Assembly (NCBI RefSeq): GCF_000223985.1
Contig: NZ_AFWV01000001.1
Coordinates: 62,001 to 126,000, forward strand
Direction: 5' to 3'
DNA from: Thiocapsa marina 5811
Lineage (GTDB): Bacteria; Pseudomonadota; Gammaproteobacteria; Chromatiales; Chromatiaceae
Length of the DNA: 64,000 nt
In this document: piece by piece, positions 19,551 through 28,507 of the stretch
How the letters are laid out: each line of letters opens with the position of its first letter
How positions within the stretch are numbered: the stretch's first letter is position 1
Position numbers and translations under genes: made by a program
Notes under the pieces: model-generated
Told to the model about the DNA's origin: nothing
Databases searched by the model: none
What the model saw: only the letters and a program-made list of their open reading frames with translations

Positions 19551-19611
19551 ATTAGGACCAGCAGTGATAGCCCGTCACCGGGTATGACAACCTTCGATCC
19601 GGGATAGCGCC

Positions 19612-21993
19612 ATGAGCATCGACTTCTCCGAATACCTCTCCTGCCTCAAGGCCGACGCGGATCACCCGCACACCCAGGCGTTGGAGGCGAGCTACCACGA
19701 AGCCGCGCGCGTCATGTCGCCGCGCGGACTGGAGCATTACCTGACCGGCATCAAGGCGATGTGCGGCCTGAACAAGGGCGCCGATCTGGTCCTGACCTAT
19801 GTGCAGGAGATGCCGCGGGTCGCCAAGGAGGTGGGCGAGGACATCATCCCCGAGGTGGTGAGCGCCTTGATGAAGCTCGCATCCCACACCTCCGGGACGG
19901 TGGTGGCGCTGATCATGTCCAGCATGCCGCTGGCCGCGAGCCGGCTCGGGGATGCGGAGGTGCTGCGCGGGTATCTCAACCTGCTGCATCAGCTCTCGGG
20001 CAAGTCGCCGCGGGGCCTGCGCCCGATGATGGAGAACATGGACGAGCTGCTCTCCAAGCTCACGCTCGGCGGTCTGCGCCGCTGGGCGCTCTGGGGCGCG
20101 CAGGCCCATGCGCGCGACCTCGACGGCCAAATGGCCTATTTCGGGCTTCAAACGGAGTCCTCGCGCGCGGTGCTTCAGAAGGAACGGCGCGGGACCCTGC
20201 TCGTCGACAACCAACGCAAGCTCAATTTCTATCTGCGTGCGCTCTGGGCCCGGTCCTTCTTCATGCGCCCGACCTCGGGCGACTACGAGTCGCGCCAAGG
20301 TCTGCGGCCCTTCATCGAAGACTTCCAGATCCATCTGCCGGACGCCTTCGACAGCTTCCGCGGCATCTCGGGGATCGAGACCTACCGCGCCGCCGCCGCC
20401 CACTGCGCGGCACACATGGTCTACGGCACCAACGCCATCAGCGCCGAGCAGCTAATGCCGGCGCAGATGAAGCTGATCGAGATGTTCGAGGACGCGCGTG
20501 TCGAGGCGCTCGCCATCCGCGATTTTCCGGGGCTGAAGAAGCTCTGGCTGTCCTTCTTCACCGCACAGCTCGGACCGATGGACGACGCCGTCGATCTGCA
20601 TCCGATGATGGATCTGATGCTGCGCCAGGCGCGTGCCCTGCTGGATCCGGACTATGTCGACGGACTCTCGCTGATCGACGACACCGCCGTCGCCTTCCGC
20701 GCCGCGCTGGCCGAGCGTCCGCACGACAACCGCATCAGTTGGGACGCGGGCGTCACCTTCTACAACCAGGCCATCAAGACCGTCGCACTGCCCAACTTGC
20801 GCATCCTCGAGAGCTGGCCGATCCCCTATCGCGACGACAATCGCTATGTCTGGAACTGCGGCGAGAACCTCTTCCTGACCCGCGGCGTCGACTATCTGCC
20901 CGCCTCGCAGCAACAGGTGCGCAAGTACGTCTCAGCGATGGAGATGGCCAACGAGGTCGATGTCGAGACCGCCGGGGACGACGCACAGGAGATCTGGGTC
21001 TGCGCCACCGAGTTCTTCCCCTACGAAGACGAGGGCGTCTCCTTCAACGCGATGGAGGGCAAGGAGCCCATCTCGGACCCCTACCACTATCAGGAGTGGG
21101 ACTATCAGGTCCAACTCTTCCGCCCGGACTGGGCGACCGTCATCGAACGGCGTCAAGGCCGCGGCGACCCGGCGCTCATGGACGAGATCCTCGTCAAGCA
21201 CAAGCCGGTCGCGAGCCGCATCCGGCGTCTGATCGACGCACTCCAGCCGCAAGGCATCGTGCGCCGGCGCGGCTACGAGGAAGGCGAGGAGCTGGACCTG
21301 AACGCCGCCGTGCGGGCCATGATCGACGTGCGCCGCGGCACCATGCCGGATCCGCGGATCAATATCCGCATCACCCGCCATGTCAGGGATCTCGCCATCG
21401 TGGTGCTCATGGATCTCTCCGAGTCGACCAACGAGAAGGTCGGGGTCAAGAAGGACGACCCGGATTACGCAACGGCACCGAGCATCCTCAGCCTCACCCG
21501 CGAGGCCACCGGGCTGCTGGCCTGGGCCATCGACGGCATCGGCGACCGTTTCGCCGTTCATGGCTTTGCCTCCGACGGCCGCCACGACGTCCAGTACTAT
21601 CGCTTCAAGGACTTCGATCAGTCTTACGACGACAACGCCAAGTCACGCATGGCCGGCATGAAGGGCGGACTCTCCACCCGCATGGGCGCGGCGCTGCGCC
21701 ACGCCGGCTGGCACCTCACCCGCCAACCGGCCCAAAAGCGTCTGGTGCTGGTGATCACCGACGGCGAGCCGGCGGACATCGACGAGCGCGATCCGCAGTA
21801 CCTGCGCCACGACACCAAAAAGGCCGTCGAGGAGCTTCGCATGCAGGGCGTTCACAGCTACTGTCTGACGCTCGATCCGCAGGCCGACCGCTACGTCGCC
21901 CGAATCTTCGGCGAGAATCAGTATTCCATCGTCGACCATGTCGAGCGCCTGCCCGAGCGGCTACCGGCGGTGTTTGCAGCGCTCACGGGATAG
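19612..21993 (+). CDS. cbbO: RuBisCO activase adaptor CbbO (von Willebrand factor A domain)
   Basis: CbbO is the substrate adaptor of the CbbQO activase. It docks on RuBisCO while the CbbQ hexamer drives remodelling. The 793-aa product has a long helical N-terminal part (MSIDFSEYLSCLKADADHPHTQ) and a C-terminal von Willebrand A domain from about residue 590. The metal-site motif is intact (DLSES, D601/S603/S605), with a downstream threonine segment (GGLSTRMGAALRHAG) and ITDGEPAD. Length and domain order fit the family. The start has no competing upstream ATG. The promoter is not evident; the gene must be read either through the interrupting fic region or from a local promoter in 19551-19611. 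Confidence 0.95.
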   Translation: MSIDFSEYLSCLKADADHPHTQALEASYHEAARVMSPRGLEHYLTGIKAMCGLNKGADLVLTYVQEMPRVAKEVGEDIIPEVVSALMKLASHTSGTVVALIMSSMPLAASRLGDAEVLRGYLNLLHQLSGKSPRGLRPMMENMDELLSKLTLGGLRRWALWGAQAHARDLDGQMAYFGLQTESSRAVLQKERRGTLLVDNQRKLNFYLRALWARSFFMRPTSGDYESRQGLRPFIEDFQIHLPDAFDSFRGISGIETYRAAAAHCAAHMVYGTNAISAEQLMPAQMKLIEMFEDARVEALAIRDFPGLKKLWLSFFTAQLGPMDDAVDLHPMMDLMLRQARALLDPDYVDGLSLIDDTAVAFRAALAERPHDNRISWDAGVTFYNQAIKTVALPNLRILESWPIPYRDDNRYVWNCGENLFLTRGVDYLPASQQQVRKYVSAMEMANEVDVETAGDDAQEIWVCATEFFPYEDEGVSFNAMEGKEPISDPYHYQEWDYQVQLFRPDWATVIERRQGRGDPALMDEILVKHKPVASRIRRLIDALQPQGIVRRRGYEEGEELDLNAAVRAMIDVRRGTMPDPRINIRITRHVRDLAIVVLMDLSESTNEKVGVKKDDPDYATAPSILSLTREATGLLAWAIDGIGDRFAVHGFASDGRHDVQYYRFKDFDQSYDDNAKSRMAGMKGGLSTRMGAALRHAGWHLTRQPAQKRLVLVITDGEPADIDERDPQYLRHDTKKAVEELRMQGVHSYCLTLDPQADRYVARIFGENQYSIVDHVERLPERLPAVFAALTG

Positions 21994-22070
21994 GCCGCGA
22001 AACGGCCCACCTGACTCAGGGTCCGAGAGATGGTCGCTTTCCGTTGACAGGGTGAACAGGCGCCGTAGCC

Positions 22071-22149
22071 GTAGGGTGGACGAGCAAGAGCGAAGTCCAC
22101 CGAATCCCGCGCCGACGCTGGTGGGCTGCGCTGCGCTTGTCCACCCTAC
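22071..22149. repeat. REP-type palindrome (GTAGGGTGGAC family), copy 2
   Basis: GTAGGGTGGACGAGCAAGAGC... pairs with ...GCTGCGCTTGTCCACCCTAC. It lies in the cbbO 3' region before the convergent hydrolase gene. It is about 85% identical by eye to the copy after jetD. The rest of 21994-22266 shows no gene. Confidence 0.85.
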
Positions 22150-22266
22150 GAGCCTATTGGCGTGCATATGATTCAGGATGTGGAGACGGGATCGTACCCG
22201 AATCGTTGAGCCGCTATCAAAAACCGCGATGTCAGGGCAGCGACAAGACGCGCGGCCCACATCAGG

Positions 22267-22899
22267 CTACTGGAGCCGCGCGGCGAACGACGCGACGGCG
22301 CCTGCCGCCAGGCTCAGGTTCTGCTCCAGCGTGACCCCGGATGCCCGACGCGGCTTAAAGCTATGCTCTCCGTCCGCGATCCAGACGATCTCGATCGACG
22401 GACTCAAATCATAGCGAGCGACCTCCTCCCGGCTTCCGAAGGGATCTCGCTCGCCTTGGCAGATCAGCTTCGGCGTTCGCAGCCCGGACAGATGCGCGAC
22501 ACGCGTGCGCTCCGGACGACCCGGCGGATGAAAGGGATACCCGAGGCAAACCAGGCCATCGACGCCGGCCTCGTCCGCAATCAGGCTTGCAATGCGCCCG
22601 CCCATCGATTTACCGCCGATCAACAGGCGTTCTCCCGCGCCATGGGCAACACGCTGCTCGGCGATGACCCGCAGCCAGGTCTCGATCAGGATCGGCTCGC
22701 GATCGGGAGGACGCCTTCTTCCCTCGGTCTCGCTTCGCACCATATAGGGAAACGAGAAGCGCGAGACGCGCAGCCCGGCGGCCGCCAACGCATGTGCAAC
22801 CGCGCTCATGAAGGGGGAGTCGGCGCCCTGCCCTGCCCCGTGCGCCAAAATCAGATGGCAACGCGCATCGGCCGGACCATCGATCAGCAGAGGATCCAT
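22267..22899 (-). CDS. Small alpha/beta hydrolase (KANL3/Tex30-type dienelactone-hydrolase-like)
   Basis: This roughly 210-aa cytosolic protein has an alpha/beta-hydrolase fold with a complete apparent triad: the oxyanion region ILAHGAGQGADSPFM, the nucleophile elbow GGKSMGGR, the acid in QGERDPFG and the histidine in ADGEHSF. This pattern matches the short KANL3/Tex30-like hydrolases; the substrate is unknown. Two start codons are adjacent (22902 and 22899). A good AGAGGG ribosome-binding site lies six to nine bases upstream, inside the beginning of the divergent DUF2177 gene. The two genes start within a few bases of each other and share their 5' ends. Confidence 0.82.
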   Translation of the reverse strand: MDPLLIDGPADARCHLILAHGAGQGADSPFMSAVAHALAAAGLRVSRFSFPYMVRSETEGRRRPPDREPILIETWLRVIAEQRVAHGAGERLLIGGKSMGGRIASLIADEAGVDGLVCLGYPFHPPGRPERTRVAHLSGLRTPKLICQGERDPFGSREEVARYDLSPSIEIVWIADGEHSFKPRRASGVTLEQNLSLAAGAVASFAARLQ

Positions 22900-22900
22900 C

Positions 22901-23314
22901 ATGCAAGCCCTCTTTTTCGTAAAGCTCTATCTCCTGACCGTCCCGGTCTTCTTCGCGATCGATCTGCTCTGGTTGGGCGTCGTCGCCAAGACCTTCTATC
23001 GCGAGAACCTCGCCCACGTCCTGAGCCCGACGGTGAACTGGCCGGCCGCACTGAGCTTCTACCTCATCTATATCGCCGGCATCCTCTATTTTGCCGTCGC
23101 CCCTGCGCTCGCGCAGGACTCGCTCGGCCGGGCCGTGCTCAACGGCGCACTCTTCGGCTTCTTCACCTACATCACCTACGAGCTCACCAACATGGCCACG
23201 CTCCCGAGCTGGCCCATCAAGGTCGTGATCGTGGATACGCTCTGGGGCATCGCACTCTGCGCCAGCGTTGCCGGCGGCAGCTTTATGATCGGAAGATGGC
23301 TCGGCGGGGTCTGA
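22901..23314 (+). CDS. DUF2177 family membrane protein
   Basis: This 137-aa integral membrane protein has four hydrophobic helices. It has the DUF2177 hallmarks AIDLLWLGVVAKTFYRENLAHVL near the N-terminus and a central FFTYITYELTNMATLPSWP, then VVIVDTLWGI. The function is unknown. The ATG at 22901 is preceded by AGAGGA, which lies within the coding sequence of the divergent hydrolase. The longer open frame upstream overlaps that gene and is not used. Confidence 0.85.
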   Translation: MQALFFVKLYLLTVPVFFAIDLLWLGVVAKTFYRENLAHVLSPTVNWPAALSFYLIYIAGILYFAVAPALAQDSLGRAVLNGALFGFFTYITYELTNMATLPSWPIKVVIVDTLWGIALCASVAGGSFMIGRWLGGV

Positions 23315-23412
23315 TGGTCCATTCGAGGCTTCCCCGGGGAGCTTCGGAATGGCAGTGGACGGCCCGCTTCCAGACCGTCTAGCCCGGGCGGCCCAAGGCC
23401 GCCCGGTCGGAC

Positions 23413-24072
23413 TTAGTCCTTGTTGCCTTTAAACATCTGCATCGGGTTCGGCATCATTTTCATCGGGTTCATGCCGCTTCCGCCGCGATCATCCTCGCCG
23501 GATCCGTAACCGGGTCCGTATTCGGGGCCATAACCCTGACCGTAGCCCGGTCCGTAACCCTGCCCGACGCCGGGGGGCGGAGCGTAGCCCTGGTCGTAGC
23601 CTTGGCCGTAACCGGGGGCGTAACCGGGCGCGTAGCCCTGGCCGTAGGCGGGAGCCGGGGGATAGCCCTCTGCGGTGCCTGCTCCGTATCCCGGGGCCTG
23701 CCCATAGCCCGGCGCACCCCCGTATCCCTGCGGGGGCATCTGCTGCGTCGGAGCACCACCCATCTGTGGATCCGTGTAACCGGGCGGAGGCCCGTAGCCT
23801 TGCGAGGGTGCTCCGCCATACCCCGGCTGCGGGGCTCCGTAGCCGGGTGCGGCTCCGTATCCCGGCGCACCACCGTAACCCGGTGCGCCCTGCGGATAGT
23901 AGCCTTGGGGGTAACCCTGCGGCGGCGGATAATCACCCTCCCGACTACGGTCCTTGTTGCCGCCCATCCATTTGGATGGATTCATCATGTCGCCCATGTC
24001 TACTGCGGATGCCGGCCCGCTTAGAACCAAGCCCGCAATCCCGGCTGTCAGTGCTGCTTTGATGATGCTCAT
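23413..24072 (-). CDS. Secreted Pro-Gly-Tyr-rich repeat protein
   Basis: The 219-aa product starts with a clear Sec signal peptide (MSIIKAALTAGIAGLVLSGPASA). It then has a short MNPSKWMGGNKDR block, about 150 residues of irregular PGYG/QGY/GYA repeats, and a C-terminal MNPMKMMPNPMQMFKGNKD block that echoes the N-terminal one. No catalytic domain is seen, and glycine, proline and tyrosine dominate. It is probably an intrinsically disordered periplasmic or cell-surface structural protein. Sulfur-globule envelope proteins of purple sulfur bacteria are also exported and Gly/Tyr-rich, so a related role is possible, but this is inference from composition only. It is a single gene, divergent from the AI-2E-type transporter across a 256-bp gap with nothing else recognisable. 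Confidence 0.8.
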   Translation of the reverse strand: MSIIKAALTAGIAGLVLSGPASAVDMGDMMNPSKWMGGNKDRSREGDYPPPQGYPQGYYPQGAPGYGGAPGYGAAPGYGAPQPGYGGAPSQGYGPPPGYTDPQMGGAPTQQMPPQGYGGAPGYGQAPGYGAGTAEGYPPAPAYGQGYAPGYAPGYGQGYDQGYAPPPGVGQGYGPGYGQGYGPEYGPGYGSGEDDRGGSGMNPMKMMPNPMQMFKGNKD

Positions 24073-24328
24073 AGATCTTCGATGCGCTCCTCGTCTGTTG
24101 TCATGATGTTGTCTTCCCGAGAGGAGAGTATGGACCCTGCGAGACCGGATGCCAGCACCCGTCCGGGCTCGGCGGGGTTTGCGCGGCCGTCGTGATGCCG
24201 CCGGCGGGGCGCCGGGTTAAGATTGCCGCGGCCGAGAAGGGCGGCGGAAAAAGCCCTGGCCCTGCCCCGCTCGCGTTGCCGGCTCAAGACACCATCGAAC
24301 GAAGCCAATCACCGGAGGATTCGACGAC

Positions 24329-25384
24329 ATGACCAATGCACTGAGCGGTTTCAGTCCACCCGCGCGCGGCCTCCTCGTCGCGGGCGCCTTCGCGCTCGTC
24401 ATCGGCCTCATGAAGATTTCGGCGCCCATCCTCGTGCCGCTCCTGCTGGCCGTATTCATCGCCATCATCGCCACCCCGGCGCTCAGGTGGATGCGGCGGC
24501 GCGGTGTACCGAAATGGGGCGCCATGGCGGTCATCATCTTCGTGCTGCTCGATGTCGGCAGTCTCCTGGCCCTGGTCACCACGGGGGCGATCGAGGGCTT
24601 CAGGGACAGCCTGCCGACCTATCAAGAGCGCTTTATGCTGCTGAGCGATCAGCTCGGAGGCTGGATGGAAGGCGTCGGCGTCGGCGGCTCGCGCGAAGCG
24701 ATCCCGGATTTGCTGGACCCGAACAAGGTCGGGGTCGCCGTTCGGTATCTTTTGTCCAATGCGAGCGGGTTCTTCGCCACCGGACTGCTGGTGCTGCTCG
24801 CCGTCGTCTTCATCCTGCTCGAGGCCAATTCGCTTCCGGCCAAGCTGAAGGTCGCCTTTCGGATGACCGAGGCAGGCGATGCGCGCCTGAAACGGCTGTT
24901 GGACGCGATCAAGGGCTACATGCTGATCAAGAGTCTCACCAGCCTGGGAACGGCCGTGTGCGTCTGGCTCTGGCTGTGGTTTCTCGGCATTGACTTTGCC
25001 ATCCTTTGGGCGGTAATGGCCTTCTTCCTGAACTTCATCCCCGTGGTGGGCAACATCGTGATGATGATCCCGGCGACCCTGCTCGCGCTGGTGCAGGTGG
25101 ATGTGTCCACCGCCATCTGGGTGGCTGTCGGCTATCTCGTCATCAATACGGTCATCGGCAATGTCCTGGAGCCCAGGATCATGGGCAAAGGGCTGGGGAT
25201 CTCGACGCTGGCGGTCTTCATCGCCTTGTTGTTTTGGGGGTGGTTGTTCGGCACGGTCGGCATGTTCCTCGCGGTACCGCTCACCGCAACCCTGATCATC
25301 GCACTGGACGCGAGCCCGCATACGCGCCCGATCGCCATCCTGCTCGGCCCCGAGATCAAGGAGGAGGCCGAAGCCGAGCGCTAG
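24329..25384 (+). CDS. AI-2E family transporter (PerM/YdiK/UPF0118)
   Basis: This is a 351-aa inner-membrane protein with paired N-terminal helices (GLLVAGAFALVIGLMKISAPILVPLLLAVFIAII), a soluble amphipathic segment (about 100-150) and a C-terminal group of helices. The family signature is visible in FFLNFIPVVGNIVMMIPATLLAL and VIGNVLEPRIMGKGLGIS. Members have been described as exporters of autoinducer-2 or as sodium/proton antiporters, so the substrate is uncertain. Its start is preceded by a weak GGAGGA site. It is convergent with degP, and the 70-bp gap contains an imperfect GC-rich hairpin but no T tract. Confidence 0.9.
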   Translation: MTNALSGFSPPARGLLVAGAFALVIGLMKISAPILVPLLLAVFIAIIATPALRWMRRRGVPKWGAMAVIIFVLLDVGSLLALVTTGAIEGFRDSLPTYQERFMLLSDQLGGWMEGVGVGGSREAIPDLLDPNKVGVAVRYLLSNASGFFATGLLVLLAVVFILLEANSLPAKLKVAFRMTEAGDARLKRLLDAIKGYMLIKSLTSLGTAVCVWLWLWFLGIDFAILWAVMAFFLNFIPVVGNIVMMIPATLLALVQVDVSTAIWVAVGYLVINTVIGNVLEPRIMGKGLGISTLAVFIALLFWGWLFGTVGMFLAVPLTATLIIALDASPHTRPIAILLGPEIKEEAEAER

Positions 25385-25454
25385 CCAGGCGGGCTCTTCG
25401 GCCTCTCTCGGGAGGGGCCGTCGATCGGCTTTCGGGACACGGTCTCGGAGACCC

Positions 25455-26873
25455 TCAAGGGACCCGTATCGCGTGGAACATGCGTCCGTCTCCACGTTGC
25501 ACGAGAACCGCTACCGACCGACCGGACGGGATCGCATCGAGGATCCTGTTGAAGCCGGCCAAATCCTGCACGGTCTGGTTATCGAGCATCAGGATCACGT
25601 CGCCCGAGCTCAGCCCCGCCTGTTCCGCGGGCCCGCGCTCGACGTCGTCCACCAGCACGCCGCCGCCCGTGACCGAGAGCTGCTCGCGTTGCTCGGGCGT
25701 GAGCTCGCTCACGAAGAGGCCGATCCGATTCGCAGACGCCTTCTCCGGCTCGCTCGACCGCGCGGCGAGTTGATCCTCCTCGGGCAGCTCGCCGATCTCG
25801 ACCTCGAGATCGACCAGCTCGCCGCCTCTGAGCACTTGCAGCTTCACCCGATCGCCGACCGGCGTAATCCCCACCATGGGAGGCAATGCGCTCGAGGTCA
25901 GGATGTCGCGTCCGTTGTAGGTGACGATGATATCGCCCGGCAGGACCTTCGCCCCCTCGGCAGGGCTCCCCGGAAGGATCTGGGCCACCAGTGCGCCGCG
26001 GGGCTGCTTCATGCCGAAGCTCTCGGCCAGCTCGCGCGTGACGTCCTGAATCAAGACGCCGAGCCAACCGCGACTGACCCGGCCTTTGGTCTGGAGCTGA
26101 TCGACCACGTCCATCACGACGTCGATCGGGATCGAGAACGAGAGCCCCATGAAGCCGCCCGTGCGGCTGTAGATCTGGCTGTTGACGCCGACCACCTCGC
26201 CGTCGAGATTGAACAGCGGCCCGCCCGAGTTTCCCGGATTGATGGCCACGTCGGTCTGGATGAAGGGGATGTAGTTTTCGGTGGGAAGGCTGCGGCCCTT
26301 GGCGCTGACGATGCCTGCCGTGGCCGATGACTCGAACCCGAAAGGAGAGCCGATCGCCAAAACCCATTCGCCGACCTTGAGCTCCTGAGCCGTGCCGATC
26401 TTCACCGCCGGGAGCCCCTCCCCTTCGATCTTGAGCAGCGCGATGTCGCTGCGTTTGTCCGTTCCGACCAGCGAGGCCACGAATTCGCGCCGATCGCTGG
26501 TGCGCACGATGATCTCTTCCGCACCCTCCACGACATGGGCGTTGGTCAACACGAATCCGTCGGCCGAGACGATGAACCCCGATCCGAGCGAGCGAGACGG
26601 AAGGTAATCATTCGGGAGCTCGCCGTCCTCACCGAAGAAATGCCGGAAGAAATCCTGCAAGGGGCTGTCTTCCGGTAGGTCGGGAACGGAAAACTCGGGC
26701 AACTGCTCGACCGTCACCGGCGCCTGCTTGGTGCTGATGTTCACGACCGAGGGCGCGTTCTCGGCGACCAGATCCACGAAGTCGGGAAGCATGCGGCTGG
26801 CCGCAAGACCGGGCATGAGCGCGCCGCAGACCAATGCCGCGAGGGCGAAGGAGAAGGTTGGTATGGGACGCAT
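25455..26873 (-). CDS. degP: Periplasmic serine protease/chaperone of the Do (DegP/MucD) family
   Basis: This HtrA-type protease degrades misfolded envelope proteins. The 472-aa product has a signal peptide (LAALVCGALMPGLAAS) and a trypsin-like domain with the triad H113 (TNAHVVEG), D143 (SDIALL) and S216 (GNSGGPLF). Two PDZ domains follow (from about residue 275, RGWLGVLIQ, and about residue 385). It is the last gene of the rpoE-rse cluster on the same strand, 180 bp after rseC. This is the MucD position known from Pseudomonas and fits regulation by sigma-E. Confidence 0.95.
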   Translation of the reverse strand: MRPIPTFSFALAALVCGALMPGLAASRMLPDFVDLVAENAPSVVNISTKQAPVTVEQLPEFSVPDLPEDSPLQDFFRHFFGEDGELPNDYLPSRSLGSGFIVSADGFVLTNAHVVEGAEEIIVRTSDRREFVASLVGTDKRSDIALLKIEGEGLPAVKIGTAQELKVGEWVLAIGSPFGFESSATAGIVSAKGRSLPTENYIPFIQTDVAINPGNSGGPLFNLDGEVVGVNSQIYSRTGGFMGLSFSIPIDVVMDVVDQLQTKGRVSRGWLGVLIQDVTRELAESFGMKQPRGALVAQILPGSPAEGAKVLPGDIIVTYNGRDILTSSALPPMVGITPVGDRVKLQVLRGGELVDLEVEIGELPEEDQLAARSSEPEKASANRIGLFVSELTPEQREQLSVTGGGVLVDDVERGPAEQAGLSSGDVILMLDNQTVQDLAGFNRILDAIPSGRSVAVLVQRGDGRMFHAIRVP

Positions 26874-27053
26874 GGACGCTCCGGAATAGATGGATTCGAT
26901 CGGACGGCCGCCGCGACCGCGGCGGTGCCGGATGTGACGGGAGAGAATTTGGACGGTGCCGAAACAAGCACCGCTGCCGGGCCGGGCCGCTTTACACCTT
27001 CGGTTTGGTTCGCCGAGCGCACGCGTCGCCGGCCGTCGCGGTTACGCTGCGGT

Positions 27054-27536
27054 TCAGGGCCAGGGAAGGATCTGGACCGGCGGGCTCCGCTCGATCCGAC
27101 ACACGACCGCATGCTGCTCGGAACGGTTCCGAGATCGCGCACTGTAGCCGCGTAGCCAGAACAACGCCAGAGCGAAGCCGAACGCCGCACCGAGCAGTGC
27201 CGCCGCGTCAGTCCAAGCGCTTTCGGCCGTTCCGGCAAGCAGGGCCTCTCCCGCGAACGCACCACCGAGCAGACCGACCAAGGGCACGAAATAGACTGCA
27301 AACGACGCCGAGAGGAGACCCCGCTCCGAGATCCCGAGCATCACGCGCTCGCCGACCGATGCCTGCGCCTGATTCAAGGCTCGAACCTGCGTCGAGCTGC
27401 GCCCGAAAAAGCGCTCGATCAGGGATGTTCCGCAGGCACCCTGCGCCGCGCATCCGCCGCAGACCGTTCGGCGCTCGACCCGAACCAAGGCATAGCGGCC
27501 CTCGGTCGAGACGACGACACCCGCTTCTTCGATCAT
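27054..27536 (-). CDS. rseC: Sigma-E positive regulator RseC/MucC
   Basis: RseC is an inner-membrane protein linked to sigma-E control and, in other bacteria, to SoxR reduction and electron transport. The 160-aa product has an N-terminal cysteine cluster (VCGGCAAQGACGTSL, C-x2-C-x5-C) and two transmembrane helices (SFAVYFVPLVGLLGGAFAGEALL; AAALLGAAFGFALALFWL). Its ATG overlaps the rseB stop (ATGA). Length and topology fit the family. Confidence 0.92.
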   Translation of the reverse strand: MIEEAGVVVSTEGRYALVRVERRTVCGGCAAQGACGTSLIERFFGRSSTQVRALNQAQASVGERVMLGISERGLLSASFAVYFVPLVGLLGGAFAGEALLAGTAESAWTDAAALLGAAFGFALALFWLRGYSARSRNRSEQHAVVCRIERSPPVQILPWP

Positions 27537-28507
27537 CGCGGGGCTTTCTCGACGCGTCGAGCACTGAGCACCGCCGCCTGAACGGTCTCGGACGGAACCT
27601 CGCCGACAGCGGTGATCTGGTAGCCGTCGATCTGCCGCCCGGCGGCATGTACGGCACCGATGTGGGTCGATCCGCTTAGACCGTCCCGGGTGTCGTCCTC
27701 GATGTAGACCGAGTAGGCCGAAAGCCGATCGGTGAAGAGAAAATGCTCGACGGCCGCACCGCTCGGATGATCCATCACGCCCTGGCTCACCAATTGAAAG
27801 CCCGGCGGAGGCTCGTCGAAGCGCCAGCGTCCTTCGACGCGGGCGACGGGAGCGCGCCGCAGAGCGTCTGCCTCGACCTCGACCTGCGCCGGGGCGGCCG
27901 GGGCCTCCGTGTCGACCGTGATGGCGGTGAACATCAACTGCTCCAGCGACGCGCCGTTGCTGTCGATGAGATCGGACTTCAGCGGAAGGAAGGTCTCCTG
28001 ATCGACGTAGAACCGATACCCGTACCTCAAATCGTCGCGCGGGATGATACCGACCACCTCCGTATCACGGCCGGCAACGCGCGCGATGCCTTGGATCTCG
28101 ATGCGATAGAACTCACCGAGCTGCTCCGGCGAGATGCCGTCGGTGTTCAGGAGCCCGCCTGCGCCGGATGGACGCTTCACCGAGATCGGATGCCCGTCCG
28201 GCAGCACGCACATGACCCGATCGGGTTCGCGAGTCACTGCCCGCACCGGTCCGTTCAGGGAGAGCAACCGCTCTTGAACCTGGCCTTCCTCGTAGCGGTG
28301 GACCAAGTGAAGGGCTTCAAGCCGGTTCTCGTGAGAGTACACCAGGGTCCCCTCGTAATTGAGCGACCTCAGCGCGTCGGCCATCCGCCGGAGCAAATCG
28401 CTCGCACGCTCGATCGTGTCATCCGCGAGGCTCGCCTGGACCACGAGCGAGAGCACGAGGAATATGCCCAGCCGGGCCGGGAGCCTCGGCTCAACGACCC
28501 GCTTCAT
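27533..28507 (-). CDS. rseB: Sigma-E regulator RseB/MucB
   Basis: RseB is the periplasmic protein that binds RseA and shields it from DegS cleavage until lipid or outer-membrane signals displace it. The 324-aa product has a signal peptide (LGIFLVLSLVVQASLA), the lipoprotein-carrier-like domain (SLNYEGTLVYSHENRLEALHLVHRYEEG) and a C-terminal domain. The ATG at 28507 gives MKRVVEPR before the signal sequence and overlaps rseA by 17 nt. Six in-frame residues upstream are possible but less likely. Confidence 0.93.
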   Translation of the reverse strand: MKRVVEPRLPARLGIFLVLSLVVQASLADDTIERASDLLRRMADALRSLNYEGTLVYSHENRLEALHLVHRYEEGQVQERLLSLNGPVRAVTREPDRVMCVLPDGHPISVKRPSGAGGLLNTDGISPEQLGEFYRIEIQGIARVAGRDTEVVGIIPRDDLRYGYRFYVDQETFLPLKSDLIDSNGASLEQLMFTAITVDTEAPAAPAQVEVEADALRRAPVARVEGRWRFDEPPPGFQLVSQGVMDHPSGAAVEHFLFTDRLSAYSVYIEDDTRDGLSGSTHIGAVHAAGRQIDGYQITAVGEVPSETVQAAVLSARRVEKAPR

